NCBI GenBank assembly: GCA_024640135.1
Contig: JAHEFO010000016.1
Span: forward strand, 1 to 32,329
DNA length: 32,329 nucleotides
Direction: 5' to 3'
From: Acidobacteriota bacterium
GTDB taxonomy: Bacteria > Acidobacteriota > Vicinamibacteria > Vicinamibacterales > SCN-69-37
In this document: positions 17,765-26,884 of the stretch, in pieces
How positions within the stretch are numbered: position 1 is the stretch's first letter
Layout of the letters: each line of letters starts with the position of its first letter
The notes under the pieces: generated by a model
Told to the model about the DNA's origin: nothing
The model's input: the letters and a program-made list of their open reading frames with translations, nothing else
Database searches by the model: none
Made by a program: the position numbers and the translations under genes

Positions 17765-20245
17765 GTGATGATCGCGACAGTGGTCGCGTTTGTGCTGGTC
17801 GCCTACCTTCCAGGCGCGGCCCTGTACCGCCTCCCGTGGTGGCATCGGGACCGTCGTGCGGCCCTCGACGCTGAGGAACGCGTCTTCTGGCACGTCAGCC
17901 TGAGCATCACCTGGTCACTCAGCGTGGTGTTGGCGCTGGCGGCGCTCGAACGCTACCGTTTTGAACTGCTGCTGATGATCAACGCGGGAATCGTCGCAGC
18001 GTCGCTTCTGGCCGCGCGCAGGCGGCTGACGTACGCCGGCCAGGCCTCGCGTCCCTCCTGGACCGTCGTGATGCCGATCTGCCTGATCGTGCTCGGCCTC
18101 TGGCGATTCTGGCCGGTGTCGGAGTACATCATCGGCGGCAAGGACCCTGGCGCGTACATCAGCGAAGGCATTCAAATTGCGCAACGCGGCACACTGGTCA
18201 TCAAGGACGAGACGCTTGCGGCCATCCCGGCCTTCGCCCGGGACCTGTTCTCCGGCGCGGAATACCGGGACAGCCAGAACTTCATGGGGTTTGTTGCACA
18301 GGATCCGTTGTCAGGCCGAGTCGTCGGACAGTTTCCACACCTGTTTCCGGCGTCGATCGCAATCGGCTATGGCCTGGACGGTGTTTCGGGCGCCAGGGAA
18401 ACCGTGGCCGTGTGGGGCCTGCTGGGACTGCTCGCCGTGTACTTCGCCGGCGCTCGACTGTTCGGGCGCTGGCCAGCATTCGCGGCAGCGACGCTCCTTG
18501 GACTCCACGTCGTCCAGATCTGGTACTCGAGGTATCCCAACAGTGACATCGTCCTGCAAGCCGGACTGTTCGCGGCCCTGCTGGCCTTCGCTCGGGCACA
18601 TCAGGATGACGACCGCTTCTTCGGGCCGGTCGCGGCCTGGATGATCGGGTTGCAGTTGTTCTCGCGAATGGAGGCGCTGCTGGCGGTCGTTGTGATGACG
18701 GGAACCGTGCCCCTGCTGTGGCTGGCCACGTCTGGGGACCGGTTCAGGTTCCGGTTTCTCGTGCCGATGGCGGCCTGCGCCGCAGTGGGACTGTATTACC
18801 TGACAGGCCTCATGCAGGCGTACTTCTGGCTCGCAAACGTCTACCTCACGAACCTTCCTCCTCCGAATGTGGCCGCCGGCGTGGCAGTTGGTGTGGCGCT
18901 GACCGCGCTGCTGGGATGGGCGCGCCGGCGTCACCCCGGCGCGGCAAGACGCTGGATTCCCATCGTCGTCTCAGGCGGCATGGTGGCGCTCGCGACGTAC
19001 GCGTACCTGTTCCGTCAACAGGCCGGGAAGCTGGCTCAGGCCGACGCAGACTCGCTCCGCACGTTTGTCGACGTGTATGTGTGGTGGCCGATGTTGATCG
19101 CCGCCCTGGCCGGCCTCGTCCTCACTGCCCGCCGCCACTTCTGGCGGGATCCGGCATTCATCCTGACGCTGTCGGCGTTCTCGATCTTCCTCTTCTACAA
19201 GCTGCATGTCGTTCCGGAACACTTCTGGCTGGCCCGGCGATTTCTGGCAATCATCCTGCCGGGCACGCTGTTGCTGGCCGCCGCGGCCGTCCTCGGGCCG
19301 CTGACCGGACGTCTGCGCGGCCTGGCCCTGCTCCGACCGCTGTCCGGCGCGCTGTTTCTGGCGCTGGTCGCGCAGCACTACGTCGTCGCCGCCGCGCCCA
19401 TCGTGCCGCATGTGGAGTATCGGAACATCATTCCGTACGTCGAACACCTCGCCAGCCGGTTCACGTCACGCGACCTGGTCATCGTGGAGTCGCGCAACTC
19501 GGAGTCGGACGTGCATGTCCTGGCGCTGCCGCTGGCGTATATCTATGCGAAATCAGTCCTCTCGCTGAACTCGCCGAAACCCGACCTGGTGACGTTCCGT
19601 GTCTTCCTCGAAGACGCACTCCAGCGATACGAGCGCGTGTTTTTCGTCGGCACGGGAGGGACGGCGCTGCTGTCACGGACGATCGTGGCCACGTCGGTCG
19701 ACAGCGACCGGGTGCAAATCGACGAGTTCGAAGTCACGCGCGACCGGTTGCCGCAACTTGTTCATGCCAAGGAGTTCGACTACGGTGTCTACCAACTCAC
19801 CATCGGCCGTCCCACCAGCGGCCCGTTCACGCTTGACGTAGGACTCCGAGATGATCTCCACGTGGTGCGTTTCCACGCCAAGGAACAAAGCGACGGCCGG
19901 ACGATTCGATGGACGCAGGACGCCTCGGAGGTGGCGGTGCCGGGTCTGGACGGCCAGGAGCGGACAGTCGCATTCGTCATGAGCGGCGGTGGTCGTCCCG
20001 CGACGGCGACCCCGGCGCGCGTACGGATTCTGTTCAACGGCGTGCCAATCGGCGAAACTGCGGTCCTGCCGGACTTCCAGTCCTATTCGTTTCCCATTCC
20101 CGCCGAACTCGCGGCGGCCGCGGCACTGGTCGACGCACCAGCCACGCTGCGGATCGAATCCACGATCTGGTCACCAAGCGATTCGCCCGGCGCGCGGGAT
20201 ACTCGGGAACTCGGCGTCATGGTGGACTCGGTGACCGTGCGCTGA
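17765..20245 (+). CDS. Large GT-C-like integral membrane protein with C-terminal extracytoplasmic beta-rich domain
   Basis: 826 aa; many TM segments; first-loop motif IIGGKDPGAYISEGIQIAQRGTLVI; C-terminal ~280 aa hydrophilic, ending LRIESTIWSPSDSPGARDTRELGVMVDSVTVR. Confidence 0.65.
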   Translation: MMIATVVAFVLVAYLPGAALYRLPWWHRDRRAALDAEERVFWHVSLSITWSLSVVLALAALERYRFELLLMINAGIVAASLLAARRRLTYAGQASRPSWTVVMPICLIVLGLWRFWPVSEYIIGGKDPGAYISEGIQIAQRGTLVIKDETLAAIPAFARDLFSGAEYRDSQNFMGFVAQDPLSGRVVGQFPHLFPASIAIGYGLDGVSGARETVAVWGLLGLLAVYFAGARLFGRWPAFAAATLLGLHVVQIWYSRYPNSDIVLQAGLFAALLAFARAHQDDDRFFGPVAAWMIGLQLFSRMEALLAVVVMTGTVPLLWLATSGDRFRFRFLVPMAACAAVGLYYLTGLMQAYFWLANVYLTNLPPPNVAAGVAVGVALTALLGWARRRHPGAARRWIPIVVSGGMVALATYAYLFRQQAGKLAQADADSLRTFVDVYVWWPMLIAALAGLVLTARRHFWRDPAFILTLSAFSIFLFYKLHVVPEHFWLARRFLAIILPGTLLLAAAAVLGPLTGRLRGLALLRPLSGALFLALVAQHYVVAAAPIVPHVEYRNIIPYVEHLASRFTSRDLVIVESRNSESDVHVLALPLAYIYAKSVLSLNSPKPDLVTFRVFLEDALQRYERVFFVGTGGTALLSRTIVATSVDSDRVQIDEFEVTRDRLPQLVHAKEFDYGVYQLTIGRPTSGPFTLDVGLRDDLHVVRFHAKEQSDGRTIRWTQDASEVAVPGLDGQERTVAFVMSGGGRPATATPARVRILFNGVPIGETAVLPDFQSYSFPIPAELAAAAALVDAPATLRIESTIWSPSDSPGARDTRELGVMVDSVTVR

Positions 20246-20259
20246 CGGCCGAGGCAACG

Positions 20260-21450
20260 ATGTTCGATCACCTTCAGATTTACGTGCCACGCGAACGGCT
20301 CCTGGTCGGCGTCGCCGACCTTCTGCTGGCGCCATTGGCGTGGTGGCGCCGCCGGCGGCCGGTTGCGGTGCCGGCACGTGTCCTGCTGCTGCGACTTGAA
20401 CGCATCGGCGATCTGCTCATGGTGCTCGACGCCGTCGCGGCGGCACAGGAGGCGTGGCCGTCGGCGGAAGTCGACCTCGCCGTCGGCAGTTGGAACGAGC
20501 CGCTGGCCGCCCTCATCCCGGGGCTCCATCACATCGAACGCGCGGACGTGCCGTGGCTGACGCGGGAAGGCATGGGCCTGTCGTGGCGCCAGTTGCTCGC
20601 CCGTGCGCGCCAGTGGCGGACGCGACGCTACGACCTGGTGGTGGTCTTCGAGCCGGATATCCGCACCAACTTCCTCGGATGGCTGACCGGCGCAGGACGG
20701 CGTATCGGCTATGGGACTGGCGGCGGCGGTGCGCTGCTGACCGACGCACTGTCGTACGATCCGGCCGCGCATGTCTCGACGAACGCGCTCAACCTCATCC
20801 GTCGGGCCGCCGGGGCCGGCCCGCTGCCAACCCCGCCGACGCGACGCCTGATGCCTGATCGGACGGCCGTCGCCGCGGCCGGCGCGATCCTGGCCGGCGC
20901 CCAACCCACGCGCCTGATCGGCCTGCACGTCAGCGGCGGCCGGGAGTCCAAACAGTGGCATCTGGCGAGATTCGCGGAGGTCGGTCGGGCCCTGGCCGAT
21001 GAGGCAGGCGCCACGCTCGTGCTCACGGGCGGAGTCACGGATCGGGTGATGGTGGATGAGGTGCGCCTGATGCTCGGCGACCGGCCTGTCGTCGATGCGG
21101 CGGGCGCCCTGGACCTTCCGGGAGCGGCCGCGTTGCTTGGCCGTCTCGACGTACTGATTACGGGCGATACCGGTCCCATGCATCTGGCCGCCGCAATGGG
21201 TACGCCCGTTGTGGCGTTGTTCGGTCCGTCGGATCCAGCCCGATACGGCCCGCTCATCGATCGCCGGCGCGTGCTGCGCGTGCAGTTGCCCTGCAGTCCC
21301 TGCGGCCAGGTGCGGCTGCCGCCGGAACGCTGCCGCGGCCACGTGCCCGACTGCATGGACGGCATCACTGCAGAAGTCGTGATCCGCGCGGCGCGGGAAC
21401 TCCTGAGGGAGACACGAAAGCAGGCGACGCCAGCGGAAGAGGCGCACTGA
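20260..21450 (+). CDS. Glycosyltransferase family 9 (heptosyltransferase-like)
   Basis: 396 aa from ATG 20260; VLLLRLERIGDLLMVLDAVAA, LHVSGGRESKQWHLARFAEV, ITGDTGPMHLAAAMGTPVVALFGPSDPARYGP. Confidence 0.9.
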   Translation: MFDHLQIYVPRERLLVGVADLLLAPLAWWRRRRPVAVPARVLLLRLERIGDLLMVLDAVAAAQEAWPSAEVDLAVGSWNEPLAALIPGLHHIERADVPWLTREGMGLSWRQLLARARQWRTRRYDLVVVFEPDIRTNFLGWLTGAGRRIGYGTGGGGALLTDALSYDPAAHVSTNALNLIRRAAGAGPLPTPPTRRLMPDRTAVAAAGAILAGAQPTRLIGLHVSGGRESKQWHLARFAEVGRALADEAGATLVLTGGVTDRVMVDEVRLMLGDRPVVDAAGALDLPGAAALLGRLDVLITGDTGPMHLAAAMGTPVVALFGPSDPARYGPLIDRRRVLRVQLPCSPCGQVRLPPERCRGHVPDCMDGITAEVVIRAARELLRETRKQATPAEEAH

Positions 21451-21451
21451 C

Positions 21452-23320
21452 ATGGCCGGAACGCAAGTCACGTGTATCTCCACCGGGGGCGCCACACGGG
21501 TGTTGCCTTTCACGGCACTTGTGACCCCGGCGCTGGCCGAGCGCGCCCGCGATGAGACCAACGCGTGGATCAAGCGACTGCGCCTCGTGCCGTACGACAC
21601 GGTGCCGATGCGCGAACGGTTCCGGTACCGCGACGATTCCCTGTGGTGGTTCACGGAGTTGTATCTGCAGAAAATGCGGCAGCTCGATCAGGCGGTGCTG
21701 ACGGTACTGGCGCTCGATGCCGCGCAGGCGGAATATGCGCCCGCGCGGATTCTCATCGACGCCGCTGGCACCGCCACCGCCACCGCTGCGCGCGCCTTCA
21801 GTGCGGCGCGCGGCCTGCCCATCGACCTGTCCAGCGGTGGCGCGGGACCGCGGCGACTCTTCTGGCCCGGTGCGCAAGTCGGCGTCACGGCCGCTCTGTC
21901 ACGCGCACGCCGCTCGTTGAAACAAGGGGTCGATCGGGCTTTCGGGGCGACCCCTGCGCAGCCGGAACCAGGTCCCATCGCCGCCTTCGTCCACACAGCC
22001 TTCTGGCGAGGCGGTGACGGTCCAGACGGCGGGCAGGAGGGCTACATTGGTCCGGTGCTGGACGCGATCGCCCAGGCCGCACCAGGCGTGTTGCGCCTGG
22101 TCGGGGTGGGCCCGCAACGTAACTTCACTACCCGGCGGTGGTGGGATGCCCTGACACCCGGGATGGCCAGGGACGGAGTGGCGCCAGCCATTACGCCGAT
22201 CGAACACCTCGCCCCATGGTCGGCCCTCCGCGGTTCGATGGCATTGTGGCGAGAGCGAACGGCCCACGCGGATGAACTCGTCAGCGGCGAGGGTATTCGC
22301 GAGGCCGCCCTTGTCCATGGCTGCGATTTGTGGCCCGTCCTCGAACACGAACTGCGGGGCGTCGCGCAGGTACAGTGGCCATGGTCCGCCCGGGCGATGG
22401 ACGAAGCCGGAGCGGCCATCGATACCCTCCGATGCCATACGGTCGTGACCTACGCCGAAGCGGGAGGCTGGGGGCGCGCCCTGATGCTCGAAGCGCGTCG
22501 ACGTGGCGTGACGTCCATCGGCCTGCAGCATGGATTCATCTATCGCCACTGGTTGAACTACCTGCACGAACCCGATGAAATGCAGCCGCTGGGCGCCGAT
22601 GCCGGTTTCCCGGCGCCCGACAGGACTTTGCTCTTCAACGGCTACGCCGAAGAGCACCTGCGGACCGCTGGCGCCTTCCCTGCCGACCGGCTTGCCGTCA
22701 CCGGCAGTCCGGGCCTCGACAGCCTGATGACACGCATCGCGTCGTTCACGGCCGCCGATCGCGAGGCGGCCCGTGAGGCGCTTGGTGCGCGGGCCCGTCA
22801 GCCCCTGGTCGTGCTCACGACCAAGTTCAGTGAGATGCGTGCCACGTTGCCGGCCCTGGTCGAGGCCGTGCGCCGGCGGCCGGACATTCAGCTGGCAATC
22901 AAGGCCCACCCAGCCGAAAACCGGGACGTCTACGCGTCGTCCATCGGCGACCTGGCCAACATCACCATCGTGGCGCCGGACGCGGATTTGGCGGAGGTGC
23001 TGTCGGCCGCCGACGCGATCGTGACCCGTAATTCCACGGTCGCCATTGATGCTCTCGTCCTGGGATTGCCCGCGCTGGTCATCGGCCAGCCCAGCAACCT
23101 GGATCCATTCGTGAAAGAGGGCGTCATGCTCGGAGTCGAGGGCGCCGATACGAGCGGCGGTATCGGGGAGGCATTGGAGCGGCTCCTGTATGATCGAGAG
23201 GTTCGGGAGCGCCTCAGCACGGCGGCGGAGGCGTTCGTCGAACGGTACGGCCTGCGGGCCATGCAGATGGCGGCGCGACGCGCCGCCGTCGTCATTCTGG
23301 AGATGGGATCGTCTCGATGA
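21452..23320 (+). CDS. Large GT-B-like surface-carbohydrate biosynthesis protein (capsule/CDP-glycerol-transferase-like C-terminal half)
   Basis: 622 aa; SIGLQHGFIYRHWLNYLHEPDEM, LAVTGSPGLDSL, LAIKAHPAENRDVYAS, ADAIVTRNSTVAIDALVLGLPALVIG. N-terminal ~300 aa not recognised. Confidence 0.55.
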   Translation: MAGTQVTCISTGGATRVLPFTALVTPALAERARDETNAWIKRLRLVPYDTVPMRERFRYRDDSLWWFTELYLQKMRQLDQAVLTVLALDAAQAEYAPARILIDAAGTATATAARAFSAARGLPIDLSSGGAGPRRLFWPGAQVGVTAALSRARRSLKQGVDRAFGATPAQPEPGPIAAFVHTAFWRGGDGPDGGQEGYIGPVLDAIAQAAPGVLRLVGVGPQRNFTTRRWWDALTPGMARDGVAPAITPIEHLAPWSALRGSMALWRERTAHADELVSGEGIREAALVHGCDLWPVLEHELRGVAQVQWPWSARAMDEAGAAIDTLRCHTVVTYAEAGGWGRALMLEARRRGVTSIGLQHGFIYRHWLNYLHEPDEMQPLGADAGFPAPDRTLLFNGYAEEHLRTAGAFPADRLAVTGSPGLDSLMTRIASFTAADREAAREALGARARQPLVVLTTKFSEMRATLPALVEAVRRRPDIQLAIKAHPAENRDVYASSIGDLANITIVAPDADLAEVLSAADAIVTRNSTVAIDALVLGLPALVIGQPSNLDPFVKEGVMLGVEGADTSGGIGEALERLLYDREVRERLSTAAEAFVERYGLRAMQMAARRAAVVILEMGSSR

Positions 23321-24300
23321 AGATGAGAGCGTTACTGACCGGCGGTGCAGGGTTCGTCGGATCGCACTTGGCCGAGGCCCTGCTGGAGCAGGGCCACACC
23401 GTGGAGGTGATTGATGACCTCTCCACCGGATCGCTTGACAACATTGCGCACCTGGTGGACCGGCCCGGCTTTCGGTACACCATCGACACCGTGATGAACC
23501 AGGCGCTGGTTGGGGAGATGGTGGACCGTGCTGACATCGTGTTTCACCTGGCCGCCGCCGTCGGCGTCAAACTCATCGTCGAGGCGCCGGTTCGCACGAT
23601 TGAGACGAACGTGCACGGGACAGAAAGTGTCCTCAAGCAGGCGCGGCGAGGTGGCACACGGGTCGTCATCTTCTCGACGTCCGAGGTGTACGGCAAGAGC
23701 ACGGCTGTGCCGTTCTCGGAAACAGCCGACCTCGTCATGGGGCCGACGAGCAAACACCGCTGGGCCTACGCGTGCAGCAAGGCCCTCGACGAGTTTCTGG
23801 CGCTGGCGTACTTCAGGGAATATCAGTTGCCGGTGGTGGTGGTGCGGTTGTTCAACACCGTGGGTCCTCGGCAGACCGGGCGGTACGGCATGGTGATTCC
23901 CACCTTCGTGGCGCAGGCGCTCTCGGGCGAGCCCATCACGGTCTTTGGTGATGGCACGCAGTCACGCGCGTTCACGTACGTGGGTGATGTGGTGACAGGA
24001 CTGCTGCGGCTGGCCGTTGCTCCCAACGTGACGGGCGAGGTCTTCAACATCGGAAACAGTGAGGAAATCTCGATGCTGGCCCTGGCCCGGAAGGTCAAGG
24101 CCATGACAGGTTCTGCGTCGGAGATCGTACTCGTCCCCTACGACAAGGCGTACGAGGCCGGATTTGAGGATATGCCGCGGCGCGTTCCGGACTTGCGCAA
24201 GATTCACGCGGCGGTAGGATATGCGCCGACGGTCGGCCTGGATGACATTCTTCGGCGCGTGATCGAGCACGAGTGCGCCCAGTCGGCTTCACGGCAATAA
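23317..24300 (+). CDS. NAD-dependent sugar-nucleotide epimerase/dehydratase (extended SDR)
   Basis: 327 aa; TGGAGFVGSHLAEALL, FSTSEVYG, HRWAYACSKALDEF (intact YxxxK), RLFNTVGPRQTGRYGMVIPTF. ATGA overlap upstream. Confidence 0.92.
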   Translation: MKMRALLTGGAGFVGSHLAEALLEQGHTVEVIDDLSTGSLDNIAHLVDRPGFRYTIDTVMNQALVGEMVDRADIVFHLAAAVGVKLIVEAPVRTIETNVHGTESVLKQARRGGTRVVIFSTSEVYGKSTAVPFSETADLVMGPTSKHRWAYACSKALDEFLALAYFREYQLPVVVVRLFNTVGPRQTGRYGMVIPTFVAQALSGEPITVFGDGTQSRAFTYVGDVVTGLLRLAVAPNVTGEVFNIGNSEEISMLALARKVKAMTGSASEIVLVPYDKAYEAGFEDMPRRVPDLRKIHAAVGYAPTVGLDDILRRVIEHECAQSASRQ

Positions 24301-24307
24301 TAGGAAC

Positions 24308-25258
24308 GTGCCAGGCCTCTCTACCCGCGCGCGCAAAATCGCCGAGCGCGCCCTCCTCAAGAACGCCAGGGCGGCCCGCGCGATCATGCTCAAGACCGGA
24401 CGTGAACGCACGTCACGGTGGCCCGACATCGTCCAGATTGAGAGCACGAACCTGTGCAACGCGAAGTGCGTGTTCTGTCCGCGTGACGAAATGCACCGCA
24501 GGCAGGGCGTGATGGACATGGATCTCTATCGAAAGGTAGTCGACGAGTGCGTCACGCTCGGAATCACGCACCTGCGGGTCCACAACTACGGCGAACCGTT
24601 TCTGGACAAGACCCTTGTCGAGAAGGTGCGGTATGCGAAGGAACGCGGCATCGCGGAGGTCGGGATGATCAGCAACGGCTCCCTGATCTTCGAAGACATC
24701 GCGCAGGGCATGATTGATGCGGGACTCGACGCCATCAACATCAGCGTGGACGCCTCGGGCAAAGAAGTGTTCGAAAGTACCCGCCTCAACCTCGACTACG
24801 ACGTCGTCATTCGCAATATCGAAACGCTCGTGAGGCTGCGCAAGGCCAGTGGTCGCGTGCGGCCGAAACTGATTCTGTCGTTCGTGCGGCAGAACAACTC
24901 GGTGGACGAGCAGGAATTCATCGAGCACTGGCGCAAAATCGCGGACAAGGTGCACATCACCGACCTGCACAACTGGGCGGGCACGCTCAACGCTACGTCG
25001 AACGTGAATTTTCCCTGCTACCGGATGTGGCAGACGTTTACCGTGCTGTGGGACGGTCGCGTGTCATTGTGCTGCGCGGACTTCGACGGCCGCCATGTCC
25101 TCGGGGACCTCCGGACCTCCTCGATCGCCGAGGTCTGGAACGGCCCCGCGTATCTGGCGGCTCGCAGACTGCACCTGAAGAGCGGCGGCCCTGAAATCTG
25201 CCGATCCTGCGACCTGCCAAAGAAAGATTCTCCGCTCTGGGTCAAGAAACTCATCTGA
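24308..25258 (+). CDS. Radical SAM protein with SPASM-like C-terminal region
   Basis: 316 aa; IESTNLCNAKCVFCPRDEMHRRQG (CX3CX2C), then DGRVSLCCADFDGRHVLGDLRTSSIAEVWNG...EICRSCDLP. Confidence 0.9.
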   Translation: MPGLSTRARKIAERALLKNARAARAIMLKTGRERTSRWPDIVQIESTNLCNAKCVFCPRDEMHRRQGVMDMDLYRKVVDECVTLGITHLRVHNYGEPFLDKTLVEKVRYAKERGIAEVGMISNGSLIFEDIAQGMIDAGLDAINISVDASGKEVFESTRLNLDYDVVIRNIETLVRLRKASGRVRPKLILSFVRQNNSVDEQEFIEHWRKIADKVHITDLHNWAGTLNATSNVNFPCYRMWQTFTVLWDGRVSLCCADFDGRHVLGDLRTSSIAEVWNGPAYLAARRLHLKSGGPEICRSCDLPKKDSPLWVKKLI

Positions 25259-25262
25259 AAAA

Positions 25263-25291
25263 GGGGAATCTTGCAGTTTGGGCATTTCCCC
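25263..25291 (+). terminator. Possible hairpin terminator after the radical SAM gene
   Basis: GGGGAA...TGC-AGTTTGG-GCA...TTCCCC followed by ATTTCTT, directly after the stop at 25258; the stem is interrupted. Confidence 0.35.
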
Positions 25292-25356
25292 ATTTCTTAA
25301 TCTCCTGCCCTCTCAGACCAGAGCCACCAAGGTCTCGCGAGCGTCCAAAGAAGGCG

Positions 25357-25362
25357 TATGAT
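25357..25362 (+). promoter_or_regulatory. Possible -10 element for the STN-like gene
   Basis: TATGAT upstream of AAGGAG and ATG 25382; no clear -35. Confidence 0.3.
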
Positions 25363-25381
25363 GGGGATAAAGGAGCCAGCC

Positions 25382-26119
25382 ATGAACCTGAATCGCTTCG
25401 CCGTTGTCGCCGCGAGCCTGCTCGTTTTCGTGTTCACGGCCCCGGCGCGGGCGCAGGAGTCGCGTACGCTTGAGATTTCGTTCAATGCCGGACGGGTGAC
25501 ACTCGTGGCAGAGAACGTCACGCTGCGGGAGATTCTTGCCGAATGGGCGCGCACAGGCGGCAGCAAGATTGTCAACGTCGAAGAAGTGGTTGGCGATCCG
25601 GTGCTTTTGACAAGATTTGAGAATCAGCCTGAGGCAGAAGTCCTCCGCACGTTGCTGCGCGAAGTGCCTGGATATGGCGCCTCGATGCGCGCCGCGACTC
25701 AGGAAGGCGCTTCAGCGGTCGAGGCCGTGTATATCCTCGCCACCAGATCTGCAGTCGCGCCGGCCAGTTTTGCCACACCGTCCGCCACCAACCCCTCGGT
25801 CGCTGCGGTGCTGGACCCCAATTTCCTTACGCCTGAGCCAGAGTCCGCACCCCGCCTGATTCTGGGATCACCCGACGATGAGATCCCGCCGGTGCGGCCG
25901 ATCATCGGCGAAGGTCCGCCGATGACGCCCGAAACGCCCGCACCGATGGATCCGAACCTGCGCATTGGCCCTGGTGGCGTGGTGACCTCCACGATTCCGG
26001 GCGTGATGATTCCACCCCCGAACGCGCCGCCTGGAGCCGGACCGGGTGGGCCGCCCACGAGTCCGACTGGCGGCCGTGGCCGAGGCGGCGGGGGCGGCGG
26101 CGGGGGCGGCCAGCACTGA
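25382..26119 (+). CDS. Secreted STN/secretin-N-like domain protein with Pro/Gly-rich tail
   Basis: 245 aa; signal peptide MNLNRFAVVAASLLVFVFTAPARAQ; LEISFNAGRVTLVAENVTLREILAEWARTGGSKIVNVEEVVGDPVLLTRFENQPEAEVLRTLLREVPGYGA; tail GGRGRGGGGGGGGGQH; SD AAGGAG. Confidence 0.72.
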   Translation: MNLNRFAVVAASLLVFVFTAPARAQESRTLEISFNAGRVTLVAENVTLREILAEWARTGGSKIVNVEEVVGDPVLLTRFENQPEAEVLRTLLREVPGYGASMRAATQEGASAVEAVYILATRSAVAPASFATPSATNPSVAAVLDPNFLTPEPESAPRLILGSPDDEIPPVRPIIGEGPPMTPETPAPMDPNLRIGPGGVVTSTIPGVMIPPPNAPPGAGPGGPPTSPTGGRGRGGGGGGGGGQH

Positions 26120-26173
26120 CGCCGGGCTGATTCACATCACTGGCATCCGGGCACCGCGGTACAATCGCCGGGC

Positions 26174-26872
26174 ATGACCGGCGCTCCCACAGGCGAATAT
26201 GCCGTCCGCGGTGACTACCACAGGGAACCCTCGCCCGACTGGGAGTTCTATCCCACCTATCTGGCGAAGCTGGCGTACGTCCGCGGCTACCTGACCTCGC
26301 TGCCGCCCGGCACCAGGGTGCTGGACGCCGGATGCGGCGAGGGCGTGCTCGTCGAGGAGTTTCGCGATCGACTGGCCATTGAAGGCCTTGACCCCAATTA
26401 CAGTTCAGCCAGCGTCACCAGGGGTTCGTTGCTGGCGCTCCCCTACGCGGCAGCGTCATTCGAACGGGCCACGTGCCTCGACGTGCTGGAACACCTGACG
26501 TTTAAAGACCAGCCGAAGGCCATCGGGGAGTTGTTTCGCGTCATTCGTCCGGGCGGCGAACTGCTGGTCTCCATCCCCAACCTGGCGCACCTGCAGTCGC
26601 GGGTACACTTCCTGCTGCAGGGCCGGCTGATTCACACGGCCAGCCTGGAGAAGCATCCGGGGGATCGCCCGGTGGTCGAATACCTGGACATGGCCCGTCG
26701 CGCCGGGTTCCGCCTCGTCGAACGGCGGGGCATCTTTCCAACCGTCCCCATCCTGACGCGGTGGATCCGCAAGTCGCCTGCACGCCTGCTGCCCCTGCAT
26801 CGCGCGCTGACGCGCCTGCTACCCGTCCCTGGCTGGTGTTTCCTGAATCTTCTGCGCTTCAAGCGCCCCTGA
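26174..26872 (+). CDS. Class I SAM-dependent methyltransferase
   Basis: 232 aa; VLDAGCGEGVLVEEF, ATCLDVLEHLTFKDQPKAIGELFRVIRPGGELLVSIPN. Confidence 0.92.
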   Translation: MTGAPTGEYAVRGDYHREPSPDWEFYPTYLAKLAYVRGYLTSLPPGTRVLDAGCGEGVLVEEFRDRLAIEGLDPNYSSASVTRGSLLALPYAAASFERATCLDVLEHLTFKDQPKAIGELFRVIRPGGELLVSIPNLAHLQSRVHFLLQGRLIHTASLEKHPGDRPVVEYLDMARRAGFRLVERRGIFPTVPILTRWIRKSPARLLPLHRALTRLLPVPGWCFLNLLRFKRP

Positions 26873-26884
26873 ACGAAACAGCCG

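Noticed and set aside
20083-21654. Long minus-strand ORF (523 aa) and other large shadow ORFs (e.g. 16619-17893, 21899-22909, 11613-12641, 13468-14376, 1602-2381)
   Set aside because: Antisense to strongly recognisable genes; Arg/His/Gly/Pro-rich translations typical of GC-driven shadow frames, with no family motifs.
25297-25575. Minus-strand 92-aa ORF across the STN gene start
   Set aside because: Overlaps the hairpin, promoter and signal peptide of the plus-strand gene; no recognisable motifs.
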